Assembly: GCA_019914945.1 (NCBI GenBank)
Contig: CM034105.1
Location: 496,001-560,000, forward strand
Length of the DNA stretch: 64,000 nt
Reading direction: 5' to 3'
Origin: Typha latifolia
Lineage: Eukaryota > Streptophyta > Magnoliopsida > Poales > Typhaceae
Shown here: piece after piece, positions 1 to 11,600 of the stretch
Numbering within the stretch: the stretch's first letter is position 1
Layout of the letters: every line of letters starts with the position of its first letter
Notes under the pieces: generated by a model
Seen by the model: the letters and a program-made list of their open reading frames with translations, nothing else
Told to the model about the DNA's origin: nothing
Database searches by the model: none
Position numbers and translations under genes: made by a program

Positions 1-1483
1 AATCCAAACATAACATTAGAGTATACGTTTGAACTAATGTTCTAAGTTCTGTAGAAAACAACTCAAATTCCTCATTCTGTTTCTCATGAAGTCACCTCAA
101 GTTTTAAACAAGAAGAAACACAGGCTAACTGAACGAGATAGATTCTTGCAAATCTATGTGAAAGAAAAGGATATTATTGAAATCTTTCTTCAGACAGAAT
201 TATTTCACTTTCACAACCAAAAAACTATCATCACTATTGTCATTATTTTCCTTATTTATTCATTCCATTATCTAAAGAACAACTATTGGTTCCTTAACTA
301 TTGTATCCCAACGTTATAACTCGTAAGACTTCCAATTTACTGAGCAGGAGGAATGATGAACCAACTAATTAGTTAATTAAGAATATGAAGAATTTACCAC
401 ATAAAACATGAACAAAGTTGATCAACTTTTCTTCTCCCATGTTGGCTGATGCAAGTATTTTCAGCTGTTGCACTACCAAACGATGCAAATTATTTGGTTA
501 TGCACATATAAAAAAACAAAAAAAAAAAACCCTGTTTAAATAAAGATAAACAGAGCAACTGGTTAAATAATCACATGAGTATGTGAACAGCCAGAATCAA
601 AATCTCCAATATACTAGTATATTTCTTGCAATTCATTCATGTGCATGTACTGCCTACATGAGTGCTAGCAGACTAAATATGCCCATAAAAACCTGAGCCA
701 CCAGGCACGTTAAATGAAGATAAACTATTCTAAAGGAAGATTTCAGAAGAGGAACGATACTGAACTTAAGTTACTTCTGTTCAGGGAAAACAAGGTAGAG
801 ATTTGAATCATATAGACTATAGAATAAAAAGTTTTGATTAAAGGATTCTTTCAAGAACTTAAATGGAAAGAATGATTGGAGTAGCCATAACCGACCTATA
901 ACTTTATTTAGCACGGAGCTACCTACAATTTAGGAGAAATTCTATCATTGCCACAGGTGGATCAGCATTTCAACAAACAAATTTAGGGCAATCTTTTCTG
1001 AATCATAAACTAACTAAAAATACTCGCAGTTTTGCAAGCATTGTGGTGAGAGATAACCCTAGACATCAAGAACATCGAGAACGACATTGATCTGAGCATA
1101 GTCAGATCTACGATCACAAGTAGTTATTCTTTCCATTCAAATGTTCAATGATCTCTTCTTGAGGGGGCACCGGCTGCGCAGATCATTATCAAATTAACGT
1201 GAGAACAAAAAAAAAATTTCCAAGAATTTCATGTGAACAAACAGCTGGACTGCGCCAAGAATCGTAACGATTGATATGCTTACCTTCCGCAAGAATAGGA
1301 TTAGCAAACGAGATCCCGAGAGAGAGAGAGATGTAGAACGGAGATGGAGGGGGAGGGATTTCAAAGGGTTTTGGCAGCGGAAGCAATCAGATGGGTCGGA
1401 TCAAATCTTAGAAAGCATCTGGGCATGGACCTTCTAATAGCGTCAGTTACCCGAACCCGATAGCAGGGAATATACTATATATC
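1..1483 (-). other. Possible promoter and non-coding leader exon of a leftward transcript
   Basis: No protein gene could be recognised here. Read on the minus strand, a TATA-like run lies at 1471-1483. It is followed by a CT-rich leader-like stretch and a good splice donor (GCGGAAG|GTAAGC) at 1284/1283. A possible acceptor (TGCGCAG) lies just before 1173. The joined sequence has no long ATG-started frame, so this may be the 5' UTR intron region of a gene whose coding part lies left of the window, or a non-coding RNA. The remaining bases from 1 to 1170 are AT-rich, without a convincing reading frame. The call rests only on promoter and splice-like signals. Confidence 0.3.
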
Positions 1484-2170
1484 GCTTTGTCGCCGAGCTA
1501 TTCTTCTATTTTTATTTTATTTTATATTTTAAGAAGACAACAGTTACATAATTAATCGAAGATGGATAATTAAGACTGGCTAATCGATACAATTAAATTA
1601 AAAAAAATCCACCTGGAGCATTCTAAAATGATTATTAACCGTTTTAACGACAATGAGACAGTAACTAAAGATTCAATAACCCCAACAAACAATCTAACCC
1701 ATGCAATGCTTACTAAGATATTTTTTTATACTATTTCCCTCACAATCTTGCTACTCTTCTCGCACTCTCTCAACTTGTACGGTGATATTGCTTTGAATTT
1801 TTTTTCTTCTGCCCCTCAATCTCTTCCAATTTCCTTCATGGTCCTTTTCCTACTGGCCAAATGTGCACAGGGGCAAAGAATAATGTTATAAAATCAGTTT
1901 TTTCAATTAACGACTAATATTTTATTATTATTATATATATTTTTTTTATTTGTTACTTTGTATCACTGTGGAGATATCCGCAGTTATACATTAGTTACAT
2001 GCAACCAGTGGGTAGACTCCGGGTTGCGCCGATGTACCCGTGTCGCTGGCTGCAGCAGCCCGCCGTTTGTCTTCTGCGACGGCGACTCCTATCGCGATCA
2101 TATTCGATCGTACGCTGGTAATGCCTCCCTTCTCCCACGCTGCCCTTGCCCCGTTTCCTGTGGACGGAAT

Positions 2171-2187
2171 TCTCTCTCTCTCTCTCT
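2171..2187. repeat. (TC)n microsatellite in the choline kinase leader
   Basis: A short run of TC dinucleotides about 210 bases before the choline kinase start codon. Pyrimidine-rich tracts of this kind are common in plant 5' leaders and core promoters. The bases from about 1490 to 2170 hold no recognisable gene. Confidence 0.8.
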
Positions 2188-2394
2188 TTGTGAAAAGATC
2201 CGATCCGATATCCATTTTAGCGGTGGAGATAGGGTGTTCTTTTAAGGAACCAGCTACAGCTTTCGATTTTTTTTTGTGGTTTTTGGCCAATTTTTTTGTT
2301 TTTCATTTTTTGGCGATTTGCAAGCAAGGTAGGTGCAAAAGGTCGGATTTGTAGCCCTCCGGATTTGGTTTCTTCTAGCCTTTCTGCAAGGACG

Positions 2395-5300
2395 ATGGTG
2401 ACGGTAGGGATAGGAGAAGCCATAGATGGAATCGAGCGGATCCCCAAGGAGGCGAGGCGGATCCTTCACAGCTTGGCTTCGGAATGGGACGACGTGGTGG
2501 ATGCTAAGGCATTGGAGGTGGTGCAGTTAAAGGGGGCGATGACGAACGAGGTGTACCAGATCAATTGGCCAACACAGAGGAAGGTGCTGGTCCGGATCTA
2601 TGGCGAGGGAGTGGATGTGTTCTTCGATCGGGAGGTCGAGATCAGGACTTTCGAGTGCATGTCGAGGCACGGGCAGGGGCCTCGGCTTCTCGGGCGGTTC
2701 GCCAGTGGACGCGTTGAGGAGTTCATCAATGCCAGGGTATGCTTATGCTTATGATGTCGATTTCATCCAAGAACTTTATGAAATCATTGCATGCTTCATC
2801 TGTACTCACAGTGCTTCATTGTTGTCATGTGAGAGTGGAATAAGTGCATGGCGATTACCTTTTGTTTTAGGCTATGTTTGGAACCAAATCCAAATGGATT
2901 TCAATTTATTTCGTTTCGAAATGAATTCCATTGTTTGGCAAGCAGGAATTTGAAATGAATTCCATGTAATCTTGTTGTTTGGAAATAAGTAGGAATTCAT
3001 TTCAATATGTTCTATTTTCCTATTATGCTATTTTATCATCAATATGAAATTAAATATACAATATATATATATATATGTATGTATATATATAGAACAAAAT
3101 CCGATAATCACACATAATCTTAGAAATAAATAGTATCTTTTTTAAACAAATTAAGAAAAGAGGAAGTGCGTACCTGTCTTAGGAAGAGGAGAATAGTAAC
3201 TTGAGAATGGATGACGCATAGATAGGGTCTCATCAATTATTACACTAAGGGCAATTATGGAATGTAGAACAGTTTGTTAAGTTAGAAGTGAAATGGGACC
3301 TCAAATCATGTGTCATGTGATTTCGTTATATATAGTGAAATCCATCAAAATCATCCCAAATCAATTAAATTCTTCTCGCTGGAACATTCTGAATGTAGGA
3401 TTTCCTTCAAATGGAATTCCAAATCTACTCAAATCATCTGCTTTGAGGATTCCAAATAGGGTGTTATAGTTCTTAGTTGAGATCGTAGTTGTAATGTTGC
3501 TTATAATATAAGCTGGAACATTCTAATAGATGATTCAATAAGATGGAAATTTGGCAATCTAAATGTTGTGATGAATATGTGAGTATATGAATAATGGGCC
3601 ATGTATCTGAGGGATAAAGAAATTCAAAATAATGTCATTCTAAAAAGCATTGAACTAACTGATGCCCTTTATCTTGTTTCTTCTTGCATCTTAGATTCTT
3701 GGGAAGCTTATATAAAAGGTTGGGAAACCTAGAGTTGTAACTATTTATTAGGTACAAATTCAGTTGCAATCTATGTTAATACTGACACAAGCTGACTAAT
3801 TGGAGATTGACATCTGATGCTAAAAGAAAGATTTTGTTGACTTGTCTCCATGATTTTGCCATAGGTTCTTTTCGCTGATATGTTTAGCCTGAATGACAAT
3901 TTAATTATGCTAACCTCATGAATTTGATAGTCTCTCATCATTTTATTGGTATGCCAGACACTCTCAGCAGCTGATCTGCATGACCCAGGAATATCTGCCC
4001 TTATAGCAACAAAACTAAGGGAATTTCATGATCTTGATATGCCTGGTCCGAAAAGCTTATTCTTATGGGAAAGACTCCGGTACTGATATTATTTATGGAA
4101 CACCAGTCTATATCTTTAGTAGTTCTATTCACTAATTTCTTCAATTTTTCTTTTCCAGAAACTGGCTTAAAGCGGCCCTAAATTTGTGCTCCTATGAAGA
4201 GGCGAAGGAATTTTGCTTGGAGAAGATGAATGAGGAGATGGTCATTTTGGAAAATATATTGTCAGGAGAAAATCAGAGGATCGGATTTTGCCACAATGAT
4301 CTTCAATACGGCAATATCATGATAGATGAAGAGACCAGACAAGTGACTATAATTGTGAGTTAATTACTTCTCTTCATGCTAATGCATTGGTTCATCCAGC
4401 GTTGTGTCACCAGACAATGTGTCACATCCTCAAGGTTGGTTATTGTGCAGAAAATGCACAACATTTTATTTCAATGTTTGCACTAGTTTCTTCGTCTTCT
4501 AGACTATTGGACATCTAGAGATTTTCCGGAAGGTTGCTTCCAGGTTGAATGAGCCCAAAATTGAGCCAAGTAGATAATAGTACCAGCCAACTAGCCTTGT
4601 AGCTCTCATAAAAATCTCCCTCTTTTTTCATTTTTCTTCTGATGCTGCTTAGTATCTTTAATGCTAGAGGCCACATATTGCTCTAAATTGATTCACACAT
4701 GCTTCTTTCAGACTGCTGCAGCTCTTTCACTATCATTTTTTTAGGTTCTCTTGTGCTGTCCATTGAGCTTCTCTTCACATGTAACAGTCGACCATCTTCT
4801 TCTCATTATTAGTTTGAATCTTCGTATGAAATCTAATGTCTCCTGGATCCAGATATAAATCTTTGTTTCTAATTTTGCATGTTTTAGTTTGCTTGGATTG
4901 TTTCTTTGTTTAAATTGGTATTGGCATTCTTATTGTCCTATACACTGTAACTAGGCACTCGTTCAAGTTTCTAGCCTAGACAGTAAGCATGTTCTTATGA
5001 ATAATCTTGCATATATTCATGTTTTTCATCACTCAGTATTTTCTGCTTATTTTCAGGATTATGAGTATGCAAGTTTCAATCCCATTGCATATGATATTGC
5101 TAATCACTTTTGTGAGATGGCTGCTGATTATCACACAGATACACCTCACATTTTGGACTTCACTAAGTATCCAGGTTGGTTTTTGTTGGTCAGGAAGTAT
5201 TTTCCTCTTTTCAGATACTCATCATGCAATGCTCTTCTCTGGAATTGATTGTCTTTAATTTTATTTATCAGATATTGAGGAGCGTAAGAGATTTGTACAG

Positions 5301-6032
5301 ATATATCTCAGTTCTTCAGGTAACTCTATGAATTTGTCTTAAGAGAACTGCATAAAGTCAGGTGGTCCTTTCAGTTTAATTGGCACATGCTTGTCATAGA
5401 AGATATATGGTCTTTTAAAAGTTTTTAGTGTTCTTTTTTTTTGTCTGACAAAAGGCAAAAGCTCTGTTTCATTGAAACATTAAACAGAAACTTCAATTAC
5501 AACTAGAATATATGAAGTTTCAGGTTCACAGTCCTAAACCAAATCCTGCAGATTTCCCTATCAGTTGACCATCACAGTTATTAGCAAAACCAGCAATAAA
5601 ATAAGGGATACCACCAAACAAAAAACATCAAAGTTTATGGTCTTTCTAGATATATTGTCAGGAAAGTTCTTGATCAAATCTTGAGCCTTCAGCATAGCAG
5701 GATGTGCTTATTTCCATTTTTCTTTTTAATAGGCGAAGCACCCAGCGATATTGAAGTTGATAATTTGCTTCAACAAATTGAGAAATATTCTCTTGCCAGT
5801 CATCTTGTCTGGGGCCTTTGGGGAATAATATCAGTAAGAAACTGCTATCCATCAGTTTTATTTGCAGTTACCTTACTCTTTGAAGCTACCATTTGATCTA
5901 CACTCTGCTATTGCTCACTTAACTCATTTTCAGGAGCATGTGAATGAGATTGATTTCGATTACATGGAGTATGCACGACAGCGATTCCAACAGTATTGGC
6001 TGATGAAGCCTACAATTTTGGGATCTGGCTAA
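2395..6032 (+). CDS. Choline/ethanolamine kinase, 7 exons, 341 aa
   Basis: Phosphorylates choline (probably also ethanolamine) with ATP, the first step of the CDP-choline route to phosphatidylcholine; a cytosolic enzyme. Exons read from GT-AG signals and frame: 2395-2736, 3958-4079, 4159-4354, 5057-5174, 5272-5319, 5733-5833, 5934-6032. Together they give 342 codons including the stop, a usual length for plant choline kinases. The Brenner phosphotransferase motif [10 protein letters not shown] starts at residue 200 (catalytic Asp202). The choline kinase motif [18 protein letters not shown] starts at residue 221. The N-terminal part carries NEVYQINWP and VLVRIYGEG, matching the nucleotide-binding lobe. 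The start ATG is the first in frame after the TC-rich leader. Intron 1 holds an inverted-repeat transposon and intron 5 a LINE-like tail; neither breaks the frame. Family assignment is firm; substrate preference cannot be told from sequence. Confidence 0.95.
2870..3463. mobile_element. MITE-like inverted-repeat element in choline kinase intron 1
   Basis: The left end reads GGCTATGTTTGGAACC and the right end, read in reverse, CACCCTATTTGGAATCC, so the roughly 590-bp segment is bounded by imperfect inverted repeats. The inside is AT-rich with a TA microsatellite near 3059-3090 and no coding frame. Size, ends and position in an intron fit a non-autonomous DNA transposon. A clear target duplication was not seen, so the exact limits are uncertain. 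Confidence 0.5.
5416..5636 (-). mobile_element. Truncated LINE-like 3' end in choline kinase intron 5
   Basis: Read on the minus strand, the segment ends in the tract CAGAGCTTTTGCCTTTTGTC followed by an A-rich tail (T-run at 5432-5442 on plus). I recall this layout from the 3' ends of plant L1-type retrotransposons. A 10-bp direct repeat TATGGTCTTT lies on both sides, at 5406-5415 and 5636-5645, and fits a target-site duplication. No reverse transcriptase frame remains. The LINE assignment rests on the tail pattern from memory. Confidence 0.45.
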
Positions 6033-7306
6033 ATTTAAATCCTCTCAGAACCTTGTCTTGCATTCACTCAACCTTTGTAAATAATTTTGTATTTGTTCCT
6101 AGCACCTATAGGTTATTACTCGTGGTATAGGATAATGCAGATATTGGCTGATAAAGCCTATAATTTTGTTCTTTTTAATATTTTGGAATTGTGTAAGAAT
6201 ATCAAATAGGTTAAATTAGAGTGCCAGTTTATCTGGATGATTTGTGAAAATAATTCAGATGTACATCTGATCGAAACATTGGTTCTTTCTTTTTCTTCTT
6301 CTTTAATAATTGGTCTCAGCAAAATTTGAACCCATTCTCTGAGTTCGAGCTTCAGCAACCTTCGATGCTCCAGGGGTCTATTAATTATGTGGTTTAGTCT
6401 AGTTTGTGTGCGGCCCTATTTGAGAGTCGAAAGTAATGCTTCAATGTTAATCAACATTCTATATAAAATGTTTCAATCACGGCATTCTAAATGCAACTAA
6501 ATGTATCACCTGTTAATCAACACTCTGTACAGCAGTTTCTTCATATGCCATATCAAATAAAACCACAACAACTTGTATTATATATGTGAGGCTTCTTAGG
6601 TGTAAGTTAAGTAATCCAAAACCATATCAAAAGAAATCGGGTCCTGATCTTTTGGATCCGAAACCTAAGAAATGGAATTGCGTTGCATGAAAAGCAAAGA
6701 TTGTGGGATTCCTTTGCCACCAATGCATCATAAGAATACCTGCACCCCACTCACTTGCATTAAGAGCGTTATTGCAGGGGGGAGGAATATTGTTGGACAG
6801 CCAACTGTTTTCCATCAGCCAGCCCCCAGGAACCCATTATTACTACGTGACTTGCATACCTGATCAACTTCCTCACAACGGCTATTCTTTGCACACCCAA
6901 TACCTCACCAAAACCCACAACGAATTCCATCTCAGCTTTGGTTTTGGTACCTTTCTGGTTTCCCAGAAATGCTTCAGGAGACCGTGCATTCCACCCAAAA
7001 GCCGAGCGAGGTTCACTGCATCCTGGAATGTAGGAAATTGAGTAACGAACCGTTCCTCTTCCTGTCATGGGAAGACAGGTACAGGAGTGTAGTAAATTCC
7101 TCCGTACATACCTCGGAAGGATCCGCTTACAACAAAAGCCGCGACGCCGCATCATCCGGGCGACTCAGTCAGGTCGGAGATTCCTCTCTTCTCTATACTC
7201 CTTCGTGTCAACGTTTGTAGGAGTCGTAGAGACGCATCACCAATTCAACCCACCCGTCTCTCTCTCCTCCCTTCTCTTCTCTTCTCTTCTTTTTAGTTTT
7301 CTCTCA
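6033..7306. other. Spacer between choline kinase and syntaxin
   Basis: Contains the choline kinase 3' UTR and the syntaxin promoter. Open frames of 60-128 codons occur on both strands between 6627 and 7220, but none shows a recognisable domain, and they overlap one another in different frames. A strongly CT-rich tract at about 7256-7292 sits just before the syntaxin leader and is a typical plant core-promoter pyrimidine patch. No gene is called. Confidence 0.6.
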
Positions 7307-7333
7307 ATGAGAGATTCACCATTGGGTCTCTAA
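7307..7333 (+). CDS. Short upstream ORF (8 codons) in the syntaxin leader
   Basis: An ATG at 7307 opens an 8-codon frame that ends in TAA about 78 bases before the syntaxin start. If the transcript begins at or before the CT-rich patch near 7256-7292, this uORF is in the leader and could lower syntaxin translation. Whether it is translated is not known. Confidence 0.35.
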   Translation: MRDSPLGL

Positions 7334-7410
7334 TGGTGCCCTCGACTCAGTAGAAAACTACAAGTACTTTCCCTTACGTATCTAGCTTGCGGATCAAAGA
7401 AGCAGACACC

Positions 7411-8112
7411 ATGAACGACCTCTTCTCCCATGGCTCCTTCAAGAAGTACACCGACCTAAAGCACCAAGTCCACCTCGACGATATCGAGTCAGGCCCTGCC
7501 CGGATGGCGGAGTCCGGCCAAGAAAGCATTAACCTTGACATCTTCTTCGATGACGTTGAAAAAGTCAAGGACGACCTCCGCAGCCTCGAGCAACTCTACC
7601 GCCGTCTCCAAGAAACCAACGAGGAGACCAAAAGGACCCACGATGCCAAGACCGTAAAATCCCTGCGGTCGCGCATGGACGTCGACGTCGAGCAAGTACT
7701 CCGCCTCGCCAAGACCGTGAAAGCCAAGCTCGAGGCTCTCGACAGGTCCAACGCGGCCAACCGCAGGCTCCCGGGCTGCGGCCCAGGGTCCTCCGCAGAC
7801 AGGACGCGCACGTCGGTCGTGTCCGGCCTTGGCAAAAAGCTCAAGGACATCATTGATAATTTCCAAGGCCTCAGGGCCAGGATCAATTCCGAATATAGAG
7901 AGACGGTGGCCCGGCAGTACTACACGGTCACCGGAGAGCGGGCGGACAATGAGAAGATCGAGGCGATGATATCTTCTGGCGAGAGCGAGGCGTTCTTGCA
8001 GAAGGCGATTCAGGAGCAGGGGCGCGGCCAGGTGCTCGACGTAGTGATGGAGATGCAGGAGAGGCATGATGCAGTGAAGGAGATAGAGAAGAGCTTGGTG
8101 GAGCTGCACCAG

Positions 8113-8144
<32 letters not shown>

Positions 8145-8340
8145 GCAGGGGCAGCAGCTTAATGACATTGAGAGCCATGTCGCTCATGCGAGCTCGTTTG
8201 TTAGGAGAGGAGCCGTGGAGCTTGAGACGGCGAGGGAGTACCAGAAGGGATCGAGGAAGTGGATGTGTATCGCCATTGTCGCCGGGACGGTGCTCGTCAT
8301 CGTTATATTGCTGCCTGTCTTGATGACTCTCACGCGGTAG
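7411..8340 (+). CDS. SYP12: Qa-SNARE syntaxin of the SYP12 group (SYP124-like), intronless, 309 aa
   Basis: A plasma-membrane t-SNARE that pairs with SNAP33-type and VAMP72-type partners to fuse secretory vesicles. The N-terminus [17 protein letters not shown] and the run DDIESG are typical of the SYP124/125/131 branch. The Habc helices cover roughly residues 30-160 and include [18 protein letters not shown]. The SNARE helix (about 205-270) has the invariant layer glutamine within [12 protein letters not shown]...[15 protein letters not shown]-terminal membrane anchor spans about 284-305 and leaves only a few lumenal residues. Lack of introns and a GC-rich start are usual for SYP12 genes. The first in-frame ATG is at 7411; the frame also extends upstream through non-ATG codons. 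SYP124-type members act in pollen and tip growth, but this copy's expression cannot be read from sequence. Confidence 0.95.
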
Positions 8341-8494
8341 AAGCCGCCGGAAATTTTTTGGTGTGATGCTAAATATTTAAAAGGATCGAGTCGTGTGTGA
8401 TGGATCTCTTGGTCCCCGATTTCCAAAATTTGGAGCATTTCTGTTTTAATGATCTTATCTTCTTTTAGAAATAGTTTTCATACATTTCAAAAAA

Positions 8495-8565
8495 GCACCA
8501 GTGGTCTAGTGGTAGAATAGTACCCTGCCACGGTATAGACCCGGGTTCGATTCCCGGCTGGTGCA
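8495..8565 (+). tRNA. trnG-GCC: tRNA-Gly (GCC anticodon)
   Basis: A 71-base cloverleaf. The acceptor stem GCACCAG pairs with CTGGTGC plus discriminator A. The D-arm contains GTGGTAGAA. The anticodon stem GTACC/GGTAT surrounds the loop CTGCCAC, giving anticodon GCC at 8527-8529. The T-arm is CCGGGTTCGATTCCCGG. No intron is present. A run of seven T beginning at about 8574 is the Pol III terminator. It lies between the stop codons of the convergent syntaxin and 5-phosphatase genes. One G-T wobble closes the anticodon stem, and all other stems pair well, so the gene looks functional. Confidence 0.96.
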
Positions 8566-8681
8566 ATAAAATCTTTTTTTCTTTTCTTTTTCTCACTCCT
8601 ATTAGAAGTATATTACTATATGTCCTCATAAGAATTACAACTTTACAGAAGAGTATGCAAACCTCCAGGAATAATTCGATC

Positions 8682-11600
8682 CTAACGTCCAGATTCAGAA
8701 ATATCCTGCAAGAAGAGAAGACGCCAGACTTTGTTATGTACAGGAGTTTCTATGCTATCATAATGGTAAAGTCAACTGGTCCAGCTATGGTTAGTTCATA
8801 GATGAGACGTCAACAGCTAAATGCAGCAGACGATTCAATGTAGATGATTCTCTTAAAAAAAAGAATATGCCTTACATGGCCCGTCACAATATCGGGATCC
8901 AAATCTGACATTATTTCTCCATCTTCTATCTCAGCATCTGTCAGTGTGAGAGCCTTCTGAAGCTTCCTGTGGCAAAATATCTCAACCTCAGCCATGAAAA
9001 TGGCATTTACAGGTCGGTGATCAGAAAGTTTCAACTCAACTCTTCTGTAATTTAAGAGCTTCACGCCTTTTCCAAATGAAAGGATACGATCACACCTGAC
9101 AAACCAACTAAAGTTTGTATCATGTTCAAGGAAACAACCAAAGGAAACTGATAACAGATGAAGTATATGAATCATCTGATCTCATAGATGTTTTGAAGCT
9201 AGTATCTGATGCATCTTGAAGGTAATTATTCTGAACGGTAAAAGAAAAGTTTTGCTAGGACCAAGTAACATCATGCTCATACCATGCTGGAGATCTCCTG
9301 CTACCCCTTTGATCATCTCCAATATATTTGTCTGAATTAATCTCGTACTTGTATGTAGGGGGAAAGTTGATAACACCTTCAGACCACCCATCAAAAGCAC
9401 GCCCCTTTTTCAACTCACGCTTTAACTTCAGTAAAGAGTAAGAAAGTTAAGTCAAGTCCTATTTTGGATTAGTTTGTTTTCCAACTCTTGTCATAATAAT
9501 GATGGGAATCACTGTCTCATGAGAACAAAACATAAACTTACCTGGTCCTTCTCAGCCAACATAGACCAGTCCTTTTTGGCGATGTGCTCATGTGTGCTCT
9601 TATATGACAAATCAATGCGGTAATTTAAATCTCCAAGCCAGAATATTCTTCTACAAATTGTCATTAATATAGACTGATGTTAAAAGGAAGTCAGACAAGT
9701 AGTACATAGAAGGAAAAGTTGGGAGGAAACTGATTGCAGATTTCTCAACAACACCAATGGAAAGTAAATCACAAACCAAGAGTTACGGGATAATATCATA
9801 TTGCAAGATGTACTGTAAGATGCAATAAAGAGTAGGTAATTCTCGTGAAGGTAACAATGTAACGTGAAACAAACCATTCATCGGTCATCTTTTTATGGTC
9901 TATGGAACTAAAATTAGCAATCAAAGTTTGTGCATCAAATGATAAGACTAACTTAACATCATTAAATTAGATAAATGAATATTATATAGCATACATGGTT
10001 TGCAAAAGGAATATATCTACACGGAAAAGCAGAATACTCATTACCATAACAATAGTCTTCTTGAATAAAACTGTCTTATGACAATAATTAAAAGAAACAT
10101 AATACCGACACCCTAGAAAGGCGACAGAACAAGGAAAGAACACATTCCTCCTTAAGAGTTCATTAAGCGGGATAAAGTTCCACTTACTCATGATCATGAA
10201 TAGTTTTAGGCAATCCAACACTGGCAACTGTACCAAATTGTGTTCTGCGGTGAATTTCTTGCACATCTGTGTTTCTTCGAAGTTCATCTCCAACTTTTTC
10301 ACCTGCTGACAGGTGGCTACATACAAAGCAAAAGAGTGTCTGATATATAGACATGCTGACTGATATTGAACCCTGGAGCACATTAAACTCTAGATAAACA
10401 TTCCACATCGAAATTATACTTCAGTAAACTCTATTTTCTTACATTGCAATTGAAACATATAAACCGCACATGTCAAATGCTATTAGTGAAAGAAAATGAA
10501 TCGGGAATTTGCATCCAAACAGAGACAAAAGCTTTTGACCAGTGCTTCAACAGGTATCAACTATCAATGACTACAAGATTGAAGCAACATGTAGTACCAG
10601 TAATCCGGAATCCTCCTTGTGAACACTCTAAGGAGGTTAGAGTAGCACATAAGCTAAAGACTTGAAAAAAATGACATCCCATTGCCTTTAATATCAGGGT
10701 TAAGTAAAAGGTGAACCAGTTATTTTGACAGGGTGCATGAGAATGAAGAAAGATATGCTCAAACTATAAGGGAGGAGAATCTGACCTTGTTGCCAATGTA
10801 ACCCATGACTCCAACGCCAACAGTAGATACTTTCACGTTCTGAATGTGCTTCCTCAGGCTTCGACAAACCCATATTGACAAGAAAATCCCTACCATCTGC
10901 TTGCTTATGATCCTCACAAAAGGCGATCTTTTCTTTTTGTTTCTAAAGACATCCAGCTGGAGGTCAGGAACAAACCGTACCCCTAATGAAGCTTTGTGTT
11001 CCCCATGCACTGACTTGAAAGAGTCGCATGCTCTAAAGGATTTCACAGATCTAAGGGAAACTGAACTATTCATAGCATGTTTACTTAACAAGTTCAATGG
11101 TTGTTCAGGCCAAAGCAACCCAATCCTCTCTGAGCTGCTTAACATTTTGACTAGCTTCTTTTCTGTTGGACTCCCTGTTTCTAAACTAATGTCATCTGCC
11201 AATATAAAATGGTTACACCTATCCAACTTCTTGATTTTAAAACTCTTTTGCTGGTCAGGTTCCTCTTGTTGACAAGTATCAGTGTTAGAACTGCAGCTTG
11301 AAGTAGTATTACATTTTGGACTGCCTAATCTTGCAAGATGTTCATTGCTTTCCATCTGGAAACTGAATCGCCTTTCATCATCATCAGTATCACTATCAGT
11401 CTCAGGGAGTAATTCATCTAAAGTAACAGTAGCATCTTCTGATGGCTTGAATCTTGAAGGAGATGGAGGATCACTATAGCATTTATATTTTGGTTTTTCT
11501 GTTTGAATTCTATTTAGCGTCTTACGAATAAGACATTCCCATTTTGGAACTGGGCGGCTGTCCTCAGCACCAAATATGTTTCCCGCATTTAATGGAACAA

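Noticed and set aside
6769..7155. 128-codon minus frame upstream of syntaxin
   Set aside because: Overlaps other frames, has no recognisable domain or promoter, and lies in the syntaxin promoter area.
7489..8187. 232-codon minus frame opposite syntaxin
   Set aside because: It is an antisense shadow of the GC-rich syntaxin coding sequence; composition is unlike a protein.
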